From Balneolia bacterium (GTDB lineage Bacteria > Bacteroidota > Rhodothermia > Balneolales > Cyclonatronaceae): a stretch of DNA of 32,164 nucleotides. A program made the translations under genes and the position numbers. The DNA lies in contig PWID01000292.1 in NCBI GenBank assembly GCA_003555145.1, forward strand, positions 1 to 32,164, in the 5' to 3' direction. The stretch's first letter is position 1, and each line of letters opens with the position of its first letter. Below the pieces are notes generated by a model that was given only the letters and a program-made list of their open reading frames with translations, had not been told where the DNA came from and ran no database searches. This document shows positions 7,681 to 15,984 of this stretch, one piece after another.

Positions 7681-8700
7681 ATGATGAACATAAACCTATT
7701 TACCACTACCCCGCAATCAGTTGACTTTGAAGGACCTGACTTTCTGAACGAATTAAAGAAGATTGCCAGGTTAAGTGAAAAGCATGGTTTCAGAGGTACA
7801 TTAATCTACAGTGATAACAGACTGGCTGATCCCTGGACACAGGCTGCACTAATAATGAATGAAACCAAAACACTGCTGCCCATGGTTGCGCTTCAGCCGG
7901 TGTACATGCATCCTTATACCGTCGCTAAGAAAATTGCAACTCTTGCCTTATTGTATAACCGTCCGGTAGCTATGAACCTGATTGCCGGGGGCTTTATCAA
8001 CGACCTTAAAGCTCTTAATGATAACACTCCACACGATAAGCGATACGACCGCCTTTGTGAGTACACGGAAATTATTCAAAAGCTTCTCACCTCCTCTCGC
8101 CCTGTTTCTTATGATGGGGAGTTCTATACAATTAAAAACCTGAAGCTTCAACCTGAATTGCCTTCAAATCTTCTTCCTGAATATTATCTTTCGGGCTCAT
8201 CTGAAGCAGCTAAGGATACTGCAGCAAGATTAAATGCAACACTTATTGAATACCCCCAGCCTCCACAGGCTTATGCAGGCGAGAATGGTGAAAACGCGCG
8301 CAAGTTGGTAGGTATTCGTGTCGGCGTGTTGGCTCGAAAGAACCACAAAGAAGCCTGGGACCTTGCCCGCGAACGTTTTCCTAATACACGTGAAGGTCAG
8401 CTATCTCATATACTGGCTACAAAGGTTTCAGATTCAGAGTGGCATAAGACTCTCTCCACGCAGGAGGCCGGAGAAGAGCAGGAGGAACGCGAACCTGTTT
8501 ACTGGATGGGACCGTTCAAACACTATCAAACATTTTGTCCATATTTAGTTGGCGATTTAGATGAGGTTGCATCAGAGATTCGCAATTACATAGAAAAAGG
8601 TTGTTCACTATGTGTACTGGATATACCAGTTAGTGAAGATGAGCTGAAATTTACTGCCGAGGCATTTAAAAGAGCTAATGAAATGGCTTTTGCAAAATGA
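7681..8700 (+). CDS. LLM-class flavin-dependent monooxygenase (SsuD/natural-product type)
   Basis: A 339-residue bacterial-luciferase-fold protein. Signatures: an N-terminal strand with FTTTPQSVDF, a substrate/flavin-side segment RPVAMNLIAGGF (94-105), the block HDKRYDRLCEYTEIIQKLL (118-136) followed by YDGEFYTIKNL (144-154), and EYYLSGSSEAAKDTAARL (167-184), all typical of SsuD-like FMNH2-dependent monooxygenases. Members take reduced flavin from a separate reductase and insert one oxygen atom; relatives are embedded in nonribosomal peptide clusters. The next gene overlaps its stop by 4 bases (ATGA), so the two are translationally coupled and probably act on the same intermediate. No flavin reductase is encoded in the window. 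Desulfonation cannot be excluded, but the neighbours favour oxidation of an activated amino acid or related group. Confidence 0.85.
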   Translation: MMNINLFTTTPQSVDFEGPDFLNELKKIARLSEKHGFRGTLIYSDNRLADPWTQAALIMNETKTLLPMVALQPVYMHPYTVAKKIATLALLYNRPVAMNLIAGGFINDLKALNDNTPHDKRYDRLCEYTEIIQKLLTSSRPVSYDGEFYTIKNLKLQPELPSNLLPEYYLSGSSEAAKDTAARLNATLIEYPQPPQAYAGENGENARKLVGIRVGVLARKNHKEAWDLARERFPNTREGQLSHILATKVSDSEWHKTLSTQEAGEEQEEREPVYWMGPFKHYQTFCPYLVGDLDEVASEIRNYIEKGCSLCVLDIPVSEDELKFTAEAFKRANEMAFAK

Positions 8701-10298
8701 TGATTTACGATTATTCGCGTCTTCAAGCTGAGAAAAGGCCCGATGCGCCTGCTATTACAATGGGTAACAAATCTGTTACTTACAGAGAACTTGAAAAAAA
8801 GAGCAACCAGTTCGCTGAATTACTCATACAAAATGGTCTTAAACCGGGAGACCGTGTTTGTCTTTATGCTGAAAAACGTCCTGCCACCATTATAGCAATG
8901 CTTGGGGTTATGAAAGCAGGTGGAGCTTATGTGCCCCTGGACATTAACAGCCCGGCCGAACGAATTGTGCGAATGATTCTTTCAGCATATCCTGCGTTTT
9001 TACTTATAGATGATGCTTCTATAGCAACATACCCTGATTTAGTATCCACAGACAGCTCTGTCTCCAGGATACCGTTGATCTGGTGGTCAGAAAGTGTTTC
9101 ACGGCAAAACCTATCCAATGTATCATTTTCACTTAGTGATTTAGCAGAAGTAAAGAATATACCCCACGTAGTTGTAAGGGATGCTGAATCAACTGCCCAC
9201 ATATTGTTTACCTCCGGATCAACAGGTTTACCTAAAGGAGTGGTAATTAAGCATATCAATGTAACAGCTTTTGTTAACTGGGCCGTATCCTATTTTAACA
9301 TGAAGCCTGGTGAGCGGAATTCCGGCCACTCTCCCCTGCACTTCGATTTGTCTACCTACGATATTTATGGAACATTCGCTGCAGGCGGTGAGCTGTTCCC
9401 TGTTCCGGTAGATATGAGCGTCCATCCGGCCAAGCTCGTTTCATTTATAAAGGATAATAATCTTGATCAGTGGTTTTCTGTACCATCAGCGCTTAACTAT
9501 CTGGCACGTTTCAAAGCCATACCAAAAGAAGGCTTTCCGCAGCTAAAACGGCTAATCTGGTGTGGTGAAGTGTTCCCGTTGCCAGGGTTACAGTATTGGA
9601 TGGAAAACCTGCCGAAGGTGCAGTTCACAAACCTTTACGGGCCCACTGAAGCCACAATTGCAAGCAGTTACCACACGCTTTCAGAAATTCCTGAAAAAGA
9701 CATTCCTATTGGTATGGCTTGCGATAAAGAGGCATTACTTGTACTTGACGAAAATCTGAAACCCGTTCTTGATGGCGTAAAGGGGCATCTGTATATATCA
9801 GGAGCTGGATTAAGCCCCGGTTACTGGGTTAGTCCGAATCCTGAGGTAAATCACACCTTACCGACATCTCCTTTCAGGAGTTTTATACATGAAAATGGAG
9901 ATACAGAACGTATATATAAAACCGGAGATCTTGCATCAGTTGGTAAAAACAGCCTTGTATACTTTCATGGCAGAGCTGATTACCAAATAAAAAGCAGAGG
10001 ATATCGTATTGAATTAGGTGAAATTGAAGCAGCACTTGGCACAAGCCAAATCTTGCGTGAATTTGCCGTAGTACCCGTTGAAAAAGGTGGATTTGAGGGT
10101 ACATCAATTGGTTGTGCTTTTGTGTTATCTGATACTGCTGATACGAATACTCGACCGGAACCTAAGCTAAAAAAAACACTACAACAGCTTGTTCCTCCGT
10201 ATATGATTCCTCATTTTTGGAGAGCGTATGATAAGCTTCCAAGAAACGCCAATGGTAAAATTGACCGAAGAAAGATTTCTGATCATTTCGAAAATTAG
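8697..10298 (+). CDS. Stand-alone amino-acid adenylation enzyme (NRPS A-domain type)
   Basis: 533 residues covering a complete adenylation domain and nothing else. Core motifs: A3 FTSGSTGLPKG (171-181), A4 HFDLSTYDIYG (215-225), A5 NLYGPTEAT (312-320), A7 YKTGDL (407-412), A8 GRADYQIKSRGYRIELGE (425-442) and A10 NANGKID with Lys521. Asp217 aligns with GrsA Asp235, the residue that holds the alpha-amino group, so an amino-acid substrate is likely. By hand alignment the ten-residue specificity code is D-L-Y-S-I-C-L-I-A-K. The first three positions recall glycine/cysteine-type codes, but the whole does not match a code I know. It would form aminoacyl-AMP and load the ACP at 10339-10599. It overlaps the monooxygenase gene by ATGA; Met2 (8700) is an alternative start. 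Confidence 0.92.
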   Translation: MMIYDYSRLQAEKRPDAPAITMGNKSVTYRELEKKSNQFAELLIQNGLKPGDRVCLYAEKRPATIIAMLGVMKAGGAYVPLDINSPAERIVRMILSAYPAFLLIDDASIATYPDLVSTDSSVSRIPLIWWSESVSRQNLSNVSFSLSDLAEVKNIPHVVVRDAESTAHILFTSGSTGLPKGVVIKHINVTAFVNWAVSYFNMKPGERNSGHSPLHFDLSTYDIYGTFAAGGELFPVPVDMSVHPAKLVSFIKDNNLDQWFSVPSALNYLARFKAIPKEGFPQLKRLIWCGEVFPLPGLQYWMENLPKVQFTNLYGPTEATIASSYHTLSEIPEKDIPIGMACDKEALLVLDENLKPVLDGVKGHLYISGAGLSPGYWVSPNPEVNHTLPTSPFRSFIHENGDTERIYKTGDLASVGKNSLVYFHGRADYQIKSRGYRIELGEIEAALGTSQILREFAVVPVEKGGFEGTSIGCAFVLSDTADTNTRPEPKLKKTLQQLVPPYMIPHFWRAYDKLPRNANGKIDRRKISDHFEN

Positions 10299-10338
10299 CA
10301 TCAAAAAGAATAATCTAAAATGAAACTGTTCTGATAAA

Positions 10339-10599
10339 ATGGCAAACGCTACATCTAAACAAGATTCAGTCGAAACACGTGTGCATATGGTTCTTTGCGA
10401 CTTGTTGTTAATGGATGCCCTGGATCCCGATGTTGATCTTTTCGAAGAGGGATATCTGGATTCTATGGCTCTTGTAAACCTGATGATGGCACTCGAACAA
10501 GAATTCGGAATTGTAATCGCACCTGAAGATCTTGATATGGAAGACTACCGAAACCCTGAACGCATTAAGGCAATGATAAGCCGTATGCAGGCGGTTTAA
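10339..10599 (+). CDS. Acyl/peptidyl carrier protein
   Basis: An 86-residue acidic helical protein. The sequence EEGYLDSMALVNLMMAL (36-52) contains the D-S-[ML] phosphopantetheine site, with Ser42 predicted to carry the arm. The second conserved block, EFGIVIAPEDLDMEDYRN, is the usual helix II-III region. It lies 40 bases after the adenylation gene and 20 bases before the GNAT gene, so it is the presumed acceptor of the activated amino acid. It is not next to fatty-acid synthesis genes, which argues against its being the housekeeping AcpP. A phosphopantetheinyl transferase must come from elsewhere in the genome. Confidence 0.92.
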   Translation: MANATSKQDSVETRVHMVLCDLLLMDALDPDVDLFEEGYLDSMALVNLMMALEQEFGIVIAPEDLDMEDYRNPERIKAMISRMQAV

Positions 10600-10619
10600 G
10601 GTTAATACTTTATTCTCTT

Positions 10620-11738
10620 ATGAAAATAACTGATACTGAAAAAGATAACGCAGTTAAGCGAAAATTCTCAATACGGGCTTTTACTCCTGATGATATTGAG
10701 GCAGTCGTTGATATGTCGCGCATCCATTTTCCTCAGTGCTCCCTGGTTTCTCCCGGCTATTTGTATGAAACAATTGATGAACTGTATTTCAAGGAGACGT
10801 TAAAGATAGAGGGCATCAACAGCCTTGTTTCTGTTGATGAAAACGAGGTTATAAATGGGTTTCTAGGAGTAACACCAAAACCCTATTTATATCAGGGTGA
10901 GAAGGTGCTTGGTGCTTTATGCAATCACCTTATGGCATCTGATGAAGCGCGTGCTGCGCTTGTGCCGATGAGACTGCTGCAGGAGTTTTTATCAGGACCT
11001 CAGGTGTTTTCTTTTGCGGACGGGTCAGTAGAATCTACAAGGCTTTTATGGAAGCGACTAGGAGGTGAGCCATCTTACAGTAACAGCGTTTATTATAAAG
11101 TGCCACTCCGCCCTATGTCTTTTGGTACCCGACCTTTCCAGAGTCACTTGCCATCATCACTTAGGAGTTCAATTAAAAAAATAAGCTACGGTGCAGACTT
11201 TCTTTTTGGTGTTGCGCGCCTGCCCTTATCCTACAGGATCCGACCGGATTTAACGCTTAAACCGATTGAAACGGACGGAATTTTAACAGGTTTAGCCAGA
11301 GTGTGGAAATATTTTAAACTCATTCCGGATATTTCGAAAAAAGAGCTAAGTAAACTGTTCGAGCTCTTAGACAAAGACCCAAGAAACGGAAATCTTCATA
11401 AAATTGGCATCTGGAATAAGCGGGAAGTACTCATTGGCTGGTTTATCTACTACTCGTCTAAGGGCGGCGTTTGTGAGGTTATGCAGGCTGTTTCTCTTCC
11501 TGGCAAAGAAGCAGAGTTGTTTGAATCAATAACATGGCATGCCTTTTCCGAAGGCGGAACAGAGCTTTCCGGTCGGGCGCTTCCATCGCAAATAGGCACG
11601 CCATTTACTACGAAATCATTCAGTATGCCTGGCCGGATGTGGACACTTTTTCATAGTAAGAACGATGAAATCTGTAGAGCATTACAATCCGACGGAGCTT
11701 TCTTAACCCGTATTGAAGGTGATTTGTGGCTCATATAG
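10620..11738 (+). CDS. GNAT-superfamily acyltransferase, last gene of the carrier-protein cassette
   Basis: 372 residues. The N-terminal part (about 15-170) looks like a GNAT fold: FSIRAFTPDDIEAVVDMSRIHF at the start, then a central strand region around NEVINGFLGVTPKPYLYQG and VLGALCNHLMASDEARAA. The C-terminal half (about 220-365) could be a second, degenerate GNAT-like lobe (LIGWFIYYSSKGGVCEVMQA). Such double-lobed proteins occur in EPS loci with stand-alone ligases and carrier proteins. The most economical role is transfer of the (oxidised) aminoacyl group from the ACP to an amine or hydroxyl of a sugar; this is inference from gene order. The first 10 residues are weakly conserved-looking, so the start is likely but not certain. 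The gene ends before a strong terminator. Confidence 0.7.
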   Translation: MKITDTEKDNAVKRKFSIRAFTPDDIEAVVDMSRIHFPQCSLVSPGYLYETIDELYFKETLKIEGINSLVSVDENEVINGFLGVTPKPYLYQGEKVLGALCNHLMASDEARAALVPMRLLQEFLSGPQVFSFADGSVESTRLLWKRLGGEPSYSNSVYYKVPLRPMSFGTRPFQSHLPSSLRSSIKKISYGADFLFGVARLPLSYRIRPDLTLKPIETDGILTGLARVWKYFKLIPDISKKELSKLFELLDKDPRNGNLHKIGIWNKREVLIGWFIYYSSKGGVCEVMQAVSLPGKEAELFESITWHAFSEGGTELSGRALPSQIGTPFTTKSFSMPGRMWTLFHSKNDEICRALQSDGAFLTRIEGDLWLI

Positions 11739-11762
11739 TAAGCCTTTATGCTTATATAAACG

Positions 11763-11795
11763 AAAAAGCCTGATTAATTAAATCAGGCTTTTTTT
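11763..11795. terminator. Bidirectional intrinsic terminator between convergent operons
   Basis: AAAAAGCCTGATT (11763-11775) pairs with AATCAGGCTTTTT (11781-11793 onward) around a 5-base loop, with T-runs on both strands. It separates the plus-strand cassette (ending 11738) from the minus-strand GT2 operon (ending 11820). Confidence 0.92.
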
Positions 11796-11819
11796 ATAAA
11801 TAGTATTTTTAATAACTGA

Positions 11820-13034
11820 TTACTTAGAGTCTCGCTCTGTCCGAACCCAGTCTACTTCCCGCCCCTTACGCCAGGTATTCAAATAGAGCCGCAGTTTCCA
11901 AAATACGTACTTAGGTAAATGCAGTAACGACTTATACAACTCTTTGTCTGCTCCTCCGATGTACAGGCAAAGAAAGACGTAGAAGAATCCTACGAACCCG
12001 AGCATCAACCACAGAAAGGCAAGGATGGGAGAAAGGAATCCCAGTAATGCCAGAACTGCAGAAAGTATAATCATCACAAGCGTAATGGCCATCATATTAA
12101 CAAAAGGTGGTGTTATCAGATCCAGGAATGTATCAAGTCTGGACAGTGATCTTTTTACGAGGGCATCCTTCAAAAAAGAACCTGCGTAAGTTCGTATGAT
12201 TTGGAAACGGCCAATTTCCCATCTCGAACGCTGTGACTCTGCATTACTGGCTTTTACTGGCATTTGGGCCCATACGGTAGCCTCAGGAGCAAAATCAATA
12301 CTTTCTCCGGCTTGTATTAGAATAAGACCATACTCAACGTCTTCAGTTAAAGACCAGGCCTTCCACGGGGTCTTTCTCAAAACATCCGCGTGAAAACACA
12401 TGCCGTTACCACGAAGCCCCATATTAAACCCCAGTGCTTTTCGGCCAAGCGGCTTCACGTAATTATACATCATAAATCCGATTCGGGTGGCCTCAATACT
12501 CCAGTTACCAGGTTGTCGCAACACCAGGTCCGAGCTTTGTATTACACGGCTTCCATTATCCAGATAATGATTAAGCACCTCCAGATAATTGCCTGACGCA
12601 AGACTGTCGGAATCGATTACAATAAAAGCATCATAGTCAGATTGATTATTTATGATGCTTTCAGCCATAATGGTGTCGAAAGCCCATCTAAGAGCATGGC
12701 CTTTACCCTTCTTTGTTTCATGGGTACGTTCCAGAACCCTGGCCCCCAGTCTTGATGCAATCTCGGCAGTCTTATCGGTACAGTTATCGGCAATTACAAA
12801 AACATCATACAACTTCCTGGGATATACCAAGCCTGAAAGACTGTAAATAGTCTTTGCGATCATCTTCTCCTCGTTGTGCGCAGGCACAACTATGGCAAAC
12901 CTACGCTTTGTGCTGCTATTAAATTCTGTTTTTTTCTTAGCACCTAACGCGATTACCGCAAGAATAAACTGGTAGCCTAAAAGCAAAAAGAAAACGCTGA
13001 AAAGCAGAGCAAAAATGGTGTTGGCGAAGATCAT
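11820..13034 (-). CDS. Membrane GT2 glycosyltransferase with QxxRW motif
   Basis: 404 residues: N-terminal membrane helix (about 5-31), cytoplasmic GT-A domain, and two or three C-terminal helices (about 312-360). GT2 motifs: IVVPAHNEEKMI (48-59), VIADNCTDKTAEIA (80-93), DSD at 141-143 (donor/metal site), TEDVEYG (230-236, catalytic-base region) and QRSRW (268-272). The QxxRW pattern is a mark of processive beta-glycan synthases such as cellulose, chitin and hyaluronan synthases, although non-processive members also carry it. Its start codon overlaps the stop of the GH9 gene (ATGA), so synthase and glycanase are coupled. Donor sugar and linkage cannot be read directly. Confidence 0.9.
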   Translation of the reverse strand: MIFANTIFALLFSVFFLLLGYQFILAVIALGAKKKTEFNSSTKRRFAIVVPAHNEEKMIAKTIYSLSGLVYPRKLYDVFVIADNCTDKTAEIASRLGARVLERTHETKKGKGHALRWAFDTIMAESIINNQSDYDAFIVIDSDSLASGNYLEVLNHYLDNGSRVIQSSDLVLRQPGNWSIEATRIGFMMYNYVKPLGRKALGFNMGLRGNGMCFHADVLRKTPWKAWSLTEDVEYGLILIQAGESIDFAPEATVWAQMPVKASNAESQRSRWEIGRFQIIRTYAGSFLKDALVKRSLSRLDTFLDLITPPFVNMMAITLVMIILSAVLALLGFLSPILAFLWLMLGFVGFFYVFLCLYIGGADKELYKSLLHLPKYVFWKLRLYLNTWRKGREVDWVRTERDSK

Positions 13035-14758
13035 AAGTTTTCTTGTACGCTGTATGGTTGTGTATAATCTGATAGTGAACTTAATACCCAGGCCAGCATG
13101 GCAGTAAAATTTATGGCTGGTTCGCTCACAAAATAGTTTCTGAAAGCATCTTCAAAGTTTTTCGCAGGGTACTTGGATAACTCTTTATTATTAAGAAAAA
13201 CGTAATTGTTTGGACCGCCCACAAGCATGCCCGGTACAGGATTATCGAAATTCCCTACTTTTGATAATTGGTGATATGGATGTTGTACAGCCAGATGCCC
13301 CACCCCTGTTATTTGAGATAGATTTAGAGGATTTCTGCCCATTACGAAATGAAGCTGATCTAGTGCTGCTTCTCTGTACTCTGCATTACCTGTAATCTTC
13401 CATGCCTGTACCAGATCGTGAGCATAAGCCAACCCCACACTATTCGAGCCCCAGTAATATTCTGTATGCTTTAGCAGGTTATCGTAGTTATTGCGATCAC
13501 GTGTATCAAGTAAACCATCGGCATGGCGTATCAGTGCATTTTTAATGTCTTCTTTGCTTTGGGTAAACAGACTGCCCGTATCGCTGAAGTAAAAAGCATG
13601 GAGCGCAAGACTGTGTGCATTTCTCCAGCTGATTGGCTGTAAGGGGCGTATTTGGATCTTGTTATAATTGCCTATAAAATAATCCATAAACGAACGGTCA
13701 GAAGTGAGGTTGTACAGCTCTACTGCTGCCCACAATCGCTCGTCGTTGTCGTTTGTATCTCCATATTCACCTCCGGATACGTCAGGCGGGTTTTTAAATC
13801 CGCCAAGAGGAAGGTTCATAGGGTTAAGGATAAGGTAGTTCCATGCAAGAAGTGCGGCATTTTCGAGCTCGCCGGCAAAAACCGGATTATACGGATACAT
13901 AATTCGGGCACCAATGGCAGCTGTAGCGGCAAAGGAGGCTGTAGCTGCGGTGCTCGGTTCAAACAGATACCGTACAGAAGGATCCGTATGGGGCAAATAT
14001 TCTCCTATCCATCGCTTTTGGGATACTTTGTGGAATAGTGCACCATCGCTGCGCTGCATACTTAACAGCCAGCGCAAGGCCCAGCTTATTTCGTCCAGTA
14101 CATCCGGAATACCATTGCCTGATTCCGGTATACCAAGCTGCCCGTCTGTAAATCTATCTGGATTTTCATCATACATATAAAGCAAGAGCGAGGCGCTCAA
14201 AGTGGTGTTAACCGTGAACTTATTGTAATCTCCCGCATCGTGCCAACCGCCGGTAACATTAATATTAACTGAGGGATTATGATAAAACGGAGCGTCGTCG
14301 AGATGGCAGATTTCATAACTCCACTCTTCACCTAAATCCACACTTACCCCGCACCGATGGTAATAATAGCTGCGGATAACTGTATCAAGAGCCTCTGAAT
14401 ATATATTTTCGCCAATAGTAAACGGAGATGACTTCACCTGATGGTTATCCTGCATTCTTAGAAAAAATGTCCCTGTCAGACCTGCATCAGAGAAGTTTAT
14501 AAGGCCTATCAAATCGCCACTTGCAGGATCTGGTTCCCGAAATGCGCGTATGGTATCGGCAAAGACTACTTCACCCTGGTCTGCACTAACTAGCTGGAAG
14601 ACAGAGCCGGTCTCAGGACTATTTACGAGATAGGCTTTTTTAGGGGCACCGGTTTCATAACCGGTTTGGTTAACGGCTATAAAGGTCTTGTACTCATCCT
14701 TTGAGCAGGAAAAAAGTACAAACAGGAGCGAAACGAGTATGAGTAAGTGATGTTTCAT
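13031..14758 (-). CDS. Glycoside hydrolase family 9 lipoprotein (endoglucanase-like)
   Basis: 575 residues with a lipoprotein signal peptide (hydrophobic 4-16, lipobox LFSC with Cys18). Residues about 25-115 form the Ig-like N-terminal domain common in bacterial GH9 (FIAVNQTGYETGAPKKAYLV); the catalytic (alpha/alpha)6 barrel follows. Key residues: Asp174 and Asp177 in TGGWHDAGDYNKF (169-181, nucleophile/base), HPYHQ at 493-497 (equivalent to the conserved His motif), and Glu546 in VSEPAINF (general acid). Known GH9 enzymes mainly cleave beta-1,4-glucans by inversion. Within an EPS operon, and overlapping a QxxRW-type GT2, it is more likely to trim the nascent or exported polymer than to feed the cell. 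It starts 38 bases after the GT4 gene. Confidence 0.93.
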   Translation of the reverse strand: MKHHLLILVSLLFVLFSCSKDEYKTFIAVNQTGYETGAPKKAYLVNSPETGSVFQLVSADQGEVVFADTIRAFREPDPASGDLIGLINFSDAGLTGTFFLRMQDNHQVKSSPFTIGENIYSEALDTVIRSYYYHRCGVSVDLGEEWSYEICHLDDAPFYHNPSVNINVTGGWHDAGDYNKFTVNTTLSASLLLYMYDENPDRFTDGQLGIPESGNGIPDVLDEISWALRWLLSMQRSDGALFHKVSQKRWIGEYLPHTDPSVRYLFEPSTAATASFAATAAIGARIMYPYNPVFAGELENAALLAWNYLILNPMNLPLGGFKNPPDVSGGEYGDTNDNDERLWAAVELYNLTSDRSFMDYFIGNYNKIQIRPLQPISWRNAHSLALHAFYFSDTGSLFTQSKEDIKNALIRHADGLLDTRDRNNYDNLLKHTEYYWGSNSVGLAYAHDLVQAWKITGNAEYREAALDQLHFVMGRNPLNLSQITGVGHLAVQHPYHQLSKVGNFDNPVPGMLVGGPNNYVFLNNKELSKYPAKNFEDAFRNYFVSEPAINFTAMLAWVLSSLSDYTQPYSVQENL

Positions 14759-14768
14759 TACAACTAAT

Positions 14769-14787
14769 TGTGCTTTTGATTAGCACA
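14769..14787. repeat. Short inverted repeat in the GT4-GH9 gap
   Basis: TGTGCT (14769-14774) and AGCACA (14782-14787) with a 7-base spacer lie just before the GH9 start codon. No T-tract follows, so this is not a standard terminator. It could fold in the mRNA just upstream of the GH9 start, but it is short and may be chance. Confidence 0.3.
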
Positions 14788-14796
14788 GTGCAGGCC

Positions 14797-15933
14797 TCAG
14801 ACAGCTTTTGCAGTTTTTATTTTACGAGAAGAAACCGATACATCAGATTTACCATTGTTTTCATTGATGGAAGCTTCAACCTCTTTACGGATACTTTCAG
14901 CAAATTGCTCCATATTATGATAAGTGTCGATATACTCCTGGGCTTTTCGCCCCATTTTCAAACAACGTTCAGGGTCGTTCCATAAGTCGGTAATTGCTTT
15001 TCTCATCGCTTCAGGATCTCCCTGAGGGATCATAATTCCAGTAACTCCATCCTGTATTACATCAATCTGACCTTCAACCCGGGTACAAATGACCGGTTTT
15101 CCCATCGACATGGATTCAAGTATCGCGGTAAGACCGTTATCAGAGTCGGTCGGAATCAAAGATACCACGGTAAAGCGGCTTCGTGCGTACAATTCACGAA
15201 GTTCGAAAAGCGACTTTTTGCCAACGTCTACATTATCCGGAAGATCGCTTATTGTATACAGGCTTTTTACCGTATCAAAAAGTTCCCCCCTGGAATGGCC
15301 GGTGGCTATATGCAGAGGAATATCAAGTGGCCGCATAGCCTCAACCAGAGTCGGGTAATCCCTGGCTTCCATACCGACTGCGCAAATCATATCACTTTTG
15401 TCTGAATCCAGTTTCCAGAATTTCTGATCCGTGCCTCTTTTAATAAGAATAATTCGGTTTGGGTCGATACCAAGCTCGTTAATTGCGATCTCCCGCTGCT
15501 TGGAAGACCAGATTAGAAATCTGCTTATGGTATCCTTCGTCTTTCTGAGAAACCACATTTTCTGTCGCGTTTTTTTCGCATCAACTGAAGTTATCCTCGA
15601 TATTATTAGGCTATGTGGTTTATTAATGCGAAGCATTTTCATTAAATAAGCCAAAGGCAGTCCTACTTTTTCCGATTGAGAAAGAATTGCATCATAACGG
15701 CTTTGAATAAACAGTGCCTCAATTATCTGGGCATAATGTATGGGAATCATATTATACAGCCACCTCCGTAATGCAGGTGGATTATCCGCTAGATAGCGTT
15801 CATCCAAAAGCTCAGCGTTTACGGCATCTTCAAGAAGTGACCACCGGGGCACCTTTCTTTCAGCTTCCAACCGTCTTATTTCTTCATCTGACGGTTTATT
15901 TATTCCTTTAGATATTATGTAAAGTGTTTTCAT
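14797..15933 (-). CDS. GT4-type (GT-B fold) glycosyltransferase
   Basis: 378 residues, cytoplasmic. The C-terminal half has the GT4 donor-binding features: a strand with ICAVGMEARDYPTLVEAM, then RFTVVSLIPTDSDNGLTAILESMSMGKPVICT, which includes the E-x7-E-like pattern ending before GKPVI, and the trailing EGQIDVIQDGVTGIMIPQGD, typical of retaining GT-B enzymes using nucleotide-sugar donors. The N-terminal half is less conserved, as expected for the acceptor domain. The C-terminal tail (last ~25 residues) is Ser/Lys-rich and probably disordered. It is second in the deacetylase-GT4-GH9-GT2 operon. The donor is unknown. Confidence 0.88.
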   Translation of the reverse strand: MKTLYIISKGINKPSDEEIRRLEAERKVPRWSLLEDAVNAELLDERYLADNPPALRRWLYNMIPIHYAQIIEALFIQSRYDAILSQSEKVGLPLAYLMKMLRINKPHSLIISRITSVDAKKTRQKMWFLRKTKDTISRFLIWSSKQREIAINELGIDPNRIILIKRGTDQKFWKLDSDKSDMICAVGMEARDYPTLVEAMRPLDIPLHIATGHSRGELFDTVKSLYTISDLPDNVDVGKKSLFELRELYARSRFTVVSLIPTDSDNGLTAILESMSMGKPVICTRVEGQIDVIQDGVTGIMIPQGDPEAMRKAITDLWNDPERCLKMGRKAQEYIDTYHNMEQFAESIRKEVEASINENNGKSDVSVSSRKIKTAKAV

Positions 15934-15947
15934 GTACCTTTATAATT

Positions 15948-15960
15948 CCGGAATATCCGG
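15948..15960. repeat. Palindrome CCGGA-ATA-TCCGG in the deacetylase-GT4 gap
   Basis: A perfect 5-3-5 palindrome sits in the 51-base gap upstream of the GT4 start. Its loop is only 3 bases and no T-tract follows, so it may be a small mRNA hairpin or a protein-binding site. Confidence 0.35.
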
Positions 15961-15984
15961 TGGTTTACAGTCCAGGTGAAAAGT

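Noticed and set aside
13652-14038. 128-residue plus-strand open frame inside the GH9 gene
   Set aside because: Antisense shadow of a well-supported gene with intact catalytic motifs; the translated product shows no family pattern.
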